Shown one piece after another: positions 1 through 9,700 of a stretch of DNA of 31,604 nt. Source of the DNA: Chrysochromulina tobinii (lineage: Eukaryota; Haptophyta; Prymnesiales; Chrysochromulinaceae); the NCBI GenBank assembly GCA_001275005.1, contig JWZX01002816.1:1-31604 (forward strand). The letters are read 5' to 3'. Under the pieces are notes generated by a model. That model was not told where the DNA came from. It did not search any database and worked only from the letters and a program-made list of their open reading frames with translations. Position 1 is the stretch's first letter, and each line of letters starts with the position of its first letter. A program made the position numbers and the translations under genes.

Positions 1-96
1 GCGGAATGCCCGAATGAGGTGGCGTGGGATGCAGAGGTTTTGAGGTTCAATGCTATGTCGAGGGAGCTGGAGGCGAGGGAGCTGGAGGTTCAATGA
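1..96 (+). CDS. Possible C-terminal tail of a gene truncated by the window edge
   Basis: Frame 1 is open from the first base to a TGA at 94-96 and gives 31 residues with a charged, internally repeated end (RELEARELEV), plausible as the tail of a helical protein. The piece is too short to recognise a family. Nothing independent shows that it is coding, such as a splice site or a homologous domain. It could be chance. Confidence 0.25.
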   Translation, partial: AECPNEVAWDAEVLRFNAMSRELEARELEVQ

Positions 97-739
97 GTCC
101 GGGGGCCTTGGGACTCATTGATTTATGTAGGGCTGATTTCCAAAATTAGTAATTACCCTAATGAGTGCGAGCGGACTACCTTAAGCGGCCGTGAACCAAC
201 GTGTGAAGAGACAGACAGCGGAGCCATCAGTAGCATACATGGGGATACCTATCGGGAGATCTGCTGCTCAGGTTTCGAGACCCAAGGGGGACCCTCGAAG
301 CTAGTCGATGCGCATCCTGATTAACCCTTACGGGAGATACACGGGGAAGATCGTGTGCTACTCGGCATCTCTGCACCTCATTGGGGGGGAGTTCTCGATG
401 CGCAATGTCGCGCATGTCGTCGAATCCTCCGATGAGAGTTGAGTGTCCCGCCCAGGCCCACCCACCGCGATGTAAGCCTGGTCTAGCTTTAGCAGGGACT
501 GGAGGGTTGTCGCGCTCACCAGGATGCGTTTGTGTAGCTTTGATGAACCGCAATTCAACGGTTCAACGCGCGACCAGGTTTACACCTGGAGGCCAGGATA
601 GTTACATTCATTGTAGATTGTTATTAATCTCCTTTATTATTTTGCGTGAATTTATTATTTGGAAGTTCATCATGGCGTCCATAGCGGCTACATGTAGATG
701 TACTGCTGCTATTTTACTTTTTAGTGGCCTCCTATTTAT
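97..739. other. Intergenic stretch, no gene recognised
   Basis: Several overlapping short frames exist on both strands (for example 381-743 + and 227-553 -), but none carries a recognisable domain and they overlap one another antisense. The right end is AT-richer (about 600-740) and lies just downstream of the helicase stop codon, so it probably holds that gene's 3' untranslated region. I looked for rRNA and tRNA signatures and saw none I could support. Confidence 0.4.
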
Positions 740-3700
740 TTAGTGGCCCTGCGCGACGTAGAAGCCCTCCTCCTCCTGGAGCAGCTGCACGATCGCCCCA
801 ACGGTCCTACCGGTCAGGTCGGCCTCGGCTGTGGGCGCCGCAATCTTGGCCAGCAGCAGCTTATCGAGCTCGACCCGCAGCTGACGAAACAGCACCGCCA
901 CGCGCGGCGGCGCCTCAAACTCCATCCAACCATCGATGGTGATCGTCTGCTCCGCGTGGCGCACCTGACGGGGGAGATGGTCTGGGCGCCGTCGTGAGCG
1001 CTTGCATGCGGGGACATGCGGGGCATTAGCGGCAAGGGCATTGACGAACCTTGAGCTCGCCTCCAAATAAGAGGAGCGGATAGGGCGTCACCATTGACGA
1101 ATCTCGCAGGTACACGCGCCCGGTGCGCACCTGTCCGTAGAAGCACGTGCCAAGATCAGAGGCTCATCACAGGCTCATCAGCGGGTCAGAGGCTCATCAT
1201 AGTCTCATCATAGTCTCATCAGAGGCTCATCAGAGGCTCATCATAGGGTCATCAGTGCGAGCGCACTTTCTCGTAGTACACGAGCCATCGCGATTCGAAG
1301 AGAGGTAGGCCCGAATTCACCGAGGATGGGTGGATCTCGACGGGAGCTCCGCCGTACCTGCAATCAGCCACAATCAGCCGTGATCATCCGCAATCATCCG
1401 CAATCAGCTGCAGTTCGTATCCGAGGCGGTTCGCGGACATCAGAGGCAATCAGCCGCAATCAACTGCCGTACCCTTCGAGGGAGGGGGTGCCACCCCTCC
1501 CCCCTTTGCCGCCGCCCTTGCCTCCCTTGCCTCCTTTGCCTCCCTTGCCGCCGCCCTTGCCTCCCTTGCCGCCTTTGCCGCCAATGCCACCGCCCCCCTC
1601 GGCATCCGCGAGCGTCGACGCACGCACCACGTTCGGGTACAGCCCCGCGCACAACACGGCGCGCACGCACGGTATCGAGGCGGCGTGAGCGTTGTAGTGG
1701 GCACCTCCCAACGGCCGTTGCTTCATGATCGCCTTCACACTCGCCTGAGAGGCTAACGGCTCCACCTTGGTGGACGGCTCAGCCTCCTTCCTTTTTTGGA
1801 GGCTTCCTTTTGTGGAAGACTCCTTCGCCGCCTCGACCTCGTTGACCTGATGTCGTTGACCGCGAACTTCGACCTCGTGGACCTGATGTCGGCCCGATAT
1901 TTCCTTTCTTGGATCCGCGAGGTCCCATTCTCGCGTGCTCCCGAAAAAGTCCACAAACTCGTTGCGCGTGTACGCCGCGCCGTCCGGCGCCACCCGCCGC
2001 TCGGGAATTTGAGCCGGTGCACCTTCCTGTTGGACGACGGGCATGGGCGTCGTAGTGGGCGTCGTCGTGGGCGTCGTCGTGGGCGTCGTCGTGGGCGTCG
2101 TCGTGGGCGTCGTCGTGGGCGATGATGGCGTCGTGTCGGGCGCGGGGGCACGTCGGGTGGGCGGCGGCGGCGGCAGGGCAAGCTGCGGCTGCACGAATCC
2201 GATCTCGAGGAGCATCTCGAGGAACTGTCCCATCACCTGGTCCATTTGAGTCAGAGTGTCATCAGAGACACATCAGAGTGTCATCAGAGTGTCATCAGAG
2301 TGTCATCAGAGTGTCATCAGAGTGTCATCAGAGTGTCATCAGAGGCTCATCACCTGGTCCATTTGAGTCAGAGTCTCCCAAGAAAGGAAGTTGGTGCGGC
2401 AAAGCTCGCGCGCCGCCGCCGCGCCTCGCGCCGACGCCCGACGAAACGCTTCATAAGCATGCAAGATGGCGAGGTGGTCTGAGCGGAGCACGCCCGCGAA
2501 CCTAATGAGGGAGCCAATCAGCATGCCATCAGCATGCAAGATGGCGAGGTGGTTTGAGCGGAGCACGCCCGCGAGGGAGCCAATCAGCATGCCATCAGCA
2601 TGCCAATCAGCATGCACTCAACATGCACTCCGCATGCACTCCGCATGCAATCAGCATGCACTCGGCATGCACTCAGCATGCACTCAGCATGCACTCTGCA
2701 TGCACTCTGCATGCACTCTGCATGCACTCGGCATGCACCTCTTGCGTGCGGCGCGCGCCTCGTCGCGGTGGTCAAAGGGCTCGACGAAGGGTGAGCGGAG
2801 GGAGAGGCCAGCGGCGATGATGAGGATGGGGTGCAGGCAGCCGAGCATGCTGCGGGAGAGTGAGAGGCGATTAGGAGGCGATTAAGGGCAATTAGGAGGC
2901 GATTAGGAGGCAATTAGCTTCTACAAAGATACGGGGCAGTTGGCGTCTACCACGATGATGATGGCGAGGGCCCAAAGAGGGGCCATCAGATCTCCAAAGA
3001 GGAGCATCTGAATCTGAATCTGAATCTCAATTTAAATCCTCAATCTCAATCTCAATCTCCATCTGTAACTCGGTCTCGCACCTGCCAAAGAGGAGCATCT
3101 TGCCGATGCGAACGTCTACCGGTAGCGTCGCGAGGTGGTGTCCGAGGGGCGTGAGCTCCTGCTGAGGACCCTCGAGAGCCTGATGAGGGAGGCAATCAAG
3201 GTGATGAGGGAGGCAATCAAGGTGATGAGGGAGGCAATCAGCCTGATGAGGGAGGCAATCAACTGATGAGGGAGGCAATCATAATCGCACCTGCAGTTCG
3301 GCGAGCGTCGTGATCGCCTCCCGCACCGCATGTGCGGCAGGTGGGTTGAGTGCCTTCGACAAGAAGGATTCGATCTCGCCGAGGTCGAGCAGCTTGATCT
3401 GCGGGCGGAGATCGTGCGGCGGCGCGGTCATCAACGGTGATGAAAGATCGCCAATGATCATCAGCGGTCATCAGCGGTCATCAGCGGCCATCAGCGGTCA
3501 TCACCTGCAGACAGAGCTCGCGTAACGGTCATCAGTGGTCATCAGCGGTCATCAGCGGTCATCAGCGGTCATCAGCGGTCATCAGCGGTCATCACCTGCA
3601 GGCAGAGCTCGTGTAAAGGCACGCGGAGCATCTCGGGAGGTTGGAAGGGAGCCATCCCGTCCGAACGAGCCTTCGTGTACCTGTGGGGACACGGGGCGCC

Positions 3701-6700
3701 GTGGTGAGCGCTTGCATGCATGGCAGGGAGGTTGGAAGGGAGCCATCCCGTCCGAACGAGCCTTCGTGTACCTGCCGCAAACATGCTCCATCAGAGTGGC
3801 CGTCGGACAGCATCAGGCGCAATCAGGCGCAATCAGGCGAGGGCTCTTCGCAATCAGGCTCAATCAGGCGCAATCAGACGCGGGTTCGTCGCAATCAGGC
3901 GCAATCAGGCGCAATCAGTCGAGGGCTCGTCGCAATCAGGCGCAATCGGACGCAATCAGACGAGGGCTCGTCGCAATCAGCCGTCATTACATGTAGAACG
4001 CCTCGCCCGCCTGCACACGGCCTGCACGTCCGCGCCGCTGCCGTCGGTTCGCCGTTGAGATCCAGCAGTCGATCAGCTGCGGGAGCCTGTTAAGCGCGTC
4101 GTATCGGTTCTCCTTGGCACGCCCCGAGTCGATGACGATGATGATGTCATCAATCGTGATCGAGGTCTCGGCGATGTTGGTCGCAATCACGACCTTGCGC
4201 TGGCCGTTGGGCGGCTGTTGGAAGACGGCGAGCTGCTCCGAGATCGCAATTGAAGTGGTCATCAGTGGCCATCAGTGGTCATCAGTGGTCATCAGTGGCT
4301 ATCAGTGTTCATCAGTGGTCATCAGTGGTCATCAGAGGCCATCATGACCCATCAGAGGTCATCAGTGGCCATCAGTGGCACTCCCCTGCTTGGCCGAGGC
4401 TTGCAATGAGAGAGGTCATCAGAGGCCATCAGTGGTCATCAGTAGCACTCACCTGCTCCGACTGCGCAATCATCGAATGTAGCGGGAGCGGCAGCAGCGT
4501 TCGGCTTGACGGAACACCGACGGAGAGGGCTGCATGCAACGCCATGATCTCATGGGCGCCTGGGACGATATCACGAGAGGCGATCAGAAGGCCATCAGCA
4601 GTCAGCATGCAATCCGAGGCAACTCTGAAGGCAATCACGGCAATCAGAAGGCAATCAGCATGCAAACCGAGGCAACTCTGAAGGCAAGCACGGGTCCATC
4701 AGCAGGGTCGTCACCGGGCATGAACACAAGGATCGCGCCTGGCGGTCATCAGGGCGTCATCAGGAGGTCATCAGGGCGTCATCAGTCGTCATCAGGGTCG
4801 TCACCGGGCATGAACACAAGGATCGCGCCTGGCGGTCGATGCGCATCGAGATGAAACACGAGCGCCGCAATCGCGTCAATGTTCACTCGCTCCTCGTCCA
4901 TGATCTCGAGAGACTCGTACACGTGCCCCGGGTACGTCGCCGCACCATCAGCCACAGCCGCCGCCCGCGCCGCCTCCTTGGCCACCGCCGCGCTCAGGGC
5001 GTCTCGCATGGCGCCGCGCGCCTGTGGGGAAGGGCGGGGCGCCGTGGTGAGCGCTTGCATGCTGGAGCACTCGCCGCGCTCAGGGCGTCTCGCATGGCGC
5101 CGCGTGCCTTGCCAGAGCCGTCGCCCTTGCGCAAGTTCGCATGCATCGCGACCATCTCGGAGAAGCCGAGCCCTTCCCCTCCACCGCGCTGTGTTGGGCA
5201 AGGGCATGCGAGGAGGTGAGGTGGTGTTTGGCGCTCAGAGAGGCGCCGTGTCGGGCGCTCAAAGGTGGCACGAAGATGTTGGCGCTCATCGATGGTCTCT
5301 GGTGCCAAAGGAGGTCATCAGAGGTCATCAGAGGCCATCAGTGGGTCCTCAGAGGCAATCAGCGGCGCACCTCGGCCGAGCGCTCGCGTTTCGCGTACTG
5401 CGAGCCCGGCTCGATGATGAATCCGGTCATCATGAGAATCTCCTCAAGCCAATGCTCTTCCACAGGATGGGTGAAGCCGGGGATGTGCAGCGAAGGCGCG
5501 GGGGACGTCCGGATTTGGAACGTGGGTGCAACCATAATAGGCAAGCCCACCTCGGCTTCGTCATCCTGATTCGTCAACTTCGTCACCTTCGTCTCCTCAG
5601 CTTCGTCATCGAGGATTCGAACGGCGAAGTAGTTGGAGAACATGGAGGCATTGACGGTGGCGGACATGAGGATGATGCGGATGGAGGGGCGACGGCGCAC
5701 GAGATCGCGCAGGATGATGAGCAGAAAGTCGCTCTGCAGTGAGCGCTCGTGGACCTGATGATAGAGGCAATCAGCATGCAATCAGAATGCAGTCCGCATG
5801 CACTCAGCATGCACTCAGCATGCACTCAGCATGGCACTCGGAAGAAAGCCGCTCTGCAGTGAGCGCTCGTGCGAGTACCTCGTCCACGATCTGATGATGG
5901 AGGCAATCAGCATGCAATCAGCATGCAGTGAGCGCTCGTGCGAGTACCTCGTCCACGATCTGATGATGGAGGCAATCAGTGAGCGCTCGTGGACATGATG
6001 ATGGAGGCAATCAGTGAGCGCTCGTGTGAGTACCTCGTCCACGATCACGTGCGAGATCCCGCCGAGATCGGCATCTCCGTGCAATCGACGCAGCAGCACC
6101 CCCGTCGTGCAGAAGAGGAGACGCGTGGCGGCCGAGCGCTTCGACTCGAGGCGGATTTGATAGCCCACCTGCCAAATATGGACATCATCCAGCGCAATCA
6201 GGCGCAATCAGACGCAATCAAGGGCCATCCGACGCAATCTCAGTACCGTCTGGCCGAGTGGCTCGCATCGCTCAGCGGCCACCCGAGTCGCCACACCGAT
6301 AGCACTTAAGCGACGAGGCTGGGTGCAGATGATCGAGACGGCGCCCGCACGGCCGGACTCTATGGCGTCGTCCAGGATGAATTGAGGCACCTGCCAAATT
6401 AGGGAGCGGGTTTGGGGCGATCAGAGGCACTCCGCGAGGCCAGCAGAAATGGGGGCACACCTGAGTCGTTTTCCCACAGCCTGTCTCGCCACTGACCACA
6501 AGCACGGAGTGGCCCTCGAGGGCGCTCAATACGGCGCGGCGTTTGGCGGCGGCCGGTAGCTTGTCACGCGCCGCCTGCATCTCGTTCCATTTATGGGTGC
6601 CTTGCTTCGCGCGGTGCAAGGCATGCAGCTGCTGCCCCTGCGACTGCTGAGCCGCCGTTAGAGGCGCAGGTAGCAGAGCGGCGGCAAGGTCGGAGGCCTT

Positions 6701-9700
6701 CATGGGAGGCGGCGGCGGCGGAGCGGGAGCGAGAGGAGCTTCCATATCAGGCGATGCGGGAGGGAGAGGAGCCTCAGTGGCGGTGGACGCGAGGGTAGCG
6801 GCAGTGAAGGCTCCGGCCGCATTGCATGCCGAATCGGCAACGCCATCTGACGAAACGGCACCCACTCGACCCAAATTAGGCAATACGCCATCCGACGAAA
6901 TGGTACCGCCGTCGAGCGCCCTCGTGAGCACTTCCTCGTCGTCTGTGCCCAACCTTTCCATATTGGGTACTGCGGTGGTCACCTTTTCGTGAGCACTGGC
7001 GGAGGCGGTAGAGGTCTTGCCCGCTGCCAGCACCGCCGCCGTCGCCGTCGCCGATCCGCTCCCGCCATTTTGAAGGTGCTCGGGCCATTCGCCGAGAGTT
7101 CCTCGACCCCTGCCCATATTAGGCAGGTGACTCCCGCCATTTTGAAGGTGCTCGGGCCATTCACCGAGAGTTCCTCGACCCCTGCCCATATTAGGCAGGT
7201 GACTCCCGCCATTTTGAAGGTGCTCGGGCCATTCACCGAGAGAGCCTCGACCTCTGCCCATATTAGGCAGGTGACTCCCGCCATTTTGAAGGTGCTCGGG
7301 CCATTCACCGAGAGAGCCTCGACCTCTGCCCATATTAGGAAGGTGCTCGGGCCAATCAGCGAGAGTTCCACGCCCTCGACCTCTGCCCGTATTCGACGCT
7401 AAAACCACCCCTGTCGACGCTGAAACCACCCCTGTCGACATTGCCGACGCCGCCGGTGCCGCCGGTGCCGCCGGTGCCGCCAAGAGCGCCGTACCGAGCG
7501 CCGGAGCCACCATCGCCGCCGATGCTGCCGGTGCTGGTGCTGGTGCTGCCTCGACCGCCGCTGCCGCCGGTGCTGGTGCTGCTGCCGCTTGCGCTTGCGC
7601 TTGCTGCCTGGCCGCTCGCTTCGCAGCAGCCTCAGCCTCGTCCTTTTGGATCAGCGCTTTGACCTGCAATCCAGTGCTAATCAGAGCCCAATCAGAGTCC
7701 AATCAGAGTTCAATCAGTGGCGATCCGGTTCTAATCAAAGTCCAATGAGGACCCAATCAGAGTCCAATCAATCCTCTCATCACACCTGCTCCCGACGACG
7801 CTCCCTCTCCGCCTCCATCAGTGGTCATCAGTGGCCATCAGCGATCATCGGTAGCACTCACCTGCTCCCAACGACGCTCCCGCTCCGCCTCCTCCGCCGC
7901 CTCGCGTTCCCGCCGCACCTAATTAGGGAGAGAAGTGCGCCGTGGTGAGCACATGCATGCAAGGGCGCCTCCTCCGCCGCCTCGCGTTCCCGCCGCACCT
8001 CCGACTCGAGTAACGAGCGCATCGCAAGCGAGTCACGCGCATACGCCGCCGACTCGTGTGCCGTCGTGCCCACACGCGCCGTTGTGAGCGGGCGCGCCGC
8101 CCCACCGTCGGCCGCCGCCGCCGCCGCCGCCGCCGCCTCGGCGGCGCCCGCCTCGGCCGCCGCAGCCGCGACCTCCTCGACCGTTTGCGGCGGCGGCTTG
8201 ATGCATGCTAGCCGTTGGAGCAGATGAGGCAGCTCCTGTCGAAACCAGCTGAGCAGGTCGAAGAGCACAGGCGCCGCGCCGCTGCCGGAGGCCGCATTCT
8301 CGAGATGATCAGTCATCAGTGGTAATCAGCGGTCATCAGCGGTCATCAGCGGCACTCACCTGCCGGAGTCCGCATTCTCGAGGGCGAGCTGCAACCCCCG
8401 CCGCAGAAGGACCTTTGTAAGCTCGAGCTGCGTTTGGGGCAGGAGCTGTGGACAGCACACGGCCACCAGCGGCGGCGCTCGGGGGTAGGGCCACCACGGG
8501 CGCGCGGCGCGGGAACAGACGAGCAGCTCGAGTGATTCCACAGTGCTCGACGATCTCGCCTGATGAGGAGCGCAATCAGGCCGACGCAATCAGGAAGGGC
8601 GACTCAGGCTGGGAGATTCAATCTGGGAGATTCAATCTGGGAGATGCAATCCGGGAGATGCAATCCGGGAGATGCAATCCGGGAGATGCAACCACAGGGC
8701 TTCCACAGGGCTTCCCACAGGGCTTCCACAGGGCTTCCACAGGGCTTCCACAGACGTACCTGCTCGATGACGCCTGCCATCAAGGCGCCCGTTGGGAGTC
8801 GCGTGCCATCAGGGGCGAAGCCCGAGAGACGCGCCGCAAGGTGCCTGATGAGGGGTGCCATCACGAGGTGTCATCAGAGGTCATCAGGGGCGCCGCAAGG
8901 TGCCTACCCGAGCGGCACGCACTCGGGTTCGTCAGGGGCACTCGGGTTCGTCCGGGGCACTCGGGTTCGTCATTTGCACTCGGGTTCGTCAGGGGCACTC
9001 GGGTTCGTCCGGGGCACTCGGGTTCGTCATTTGCACTCGGGTTCGTCAGGGGCACTCGGGACGCATCCGGGTTCGTCAGGCAGGCACCCGTCCAAGGCGC
9101 CCTCGGCAGCGTGGGCCTTGGAGCAGTATGCCGAGTGCACGATGCGGTTGGTAGGCAGCGCGCAGCCCGGCAGCACGCAGTTCAGACAGCGTCCAGCGGC
9201 GGGCACGGCCGACGCGCCGCCCCGAGCACCAGCGCCTTCATCATCGTCGATCAGATGCTCGGAGCTAAATGTCCACGGTGCCTCACCTGCCAAGTTAGGA
9301 ATGCGTGTGGGGGCATCCGTGGCAAAGCAGTGGCCATCAGCGGAATCAGTGCCAGTCAGACGCAATCATACGCAATCATACGCAAACATACGCAATCAGG
9401 CGCAATCAGGCGCAATCAGGCGCAATCAAAGGCTCACCGGTCGATGCGTCCCAGAGCAGAGTGAGGACGGATCCGCCCGCGGTTTGACGAAACTCGGGCC
9501 CGAGGATCGCGCCGAGGGCGGCCTCCTCCTCCGCCTGCATCTCGCGCAGCTCAGATTGCATCTCGTGCGCCTCAGATTGCATCTCGTGCGCCTCAGATTG
9601 CATCTCCGGAGCAAGCACCAATCTCCGCAGGCGCTCGAGCCCCGCCAATCGCGCGCTCGCCGCCCGCGCGGCCGCCATGCGCCCCGCCGCCGTGGCGCTC

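Noticed and set aside
1-740. Ribosomal RNA, tRNA or snRNA gene
   Set aside because: No conserved rRNA blocks, tRNA T-loop/acceptor pairing or snRNA motifs could be identified by eye.
2910-3010. Extra helicase exon reading [16 protein letters not shown]
   Set aside because: The start copies exon 17 but the rest does not match the helicase family, and joining exon 17 directly to 2849 gives the conserved sequence in frame.
3400-4450. CATCAG-type repeats as a CRISPR array
   Set aside because: There are no spacers between the units, the units are 9-12 nt and degenerate, and they sit inside introns of a eukaryotic gene.
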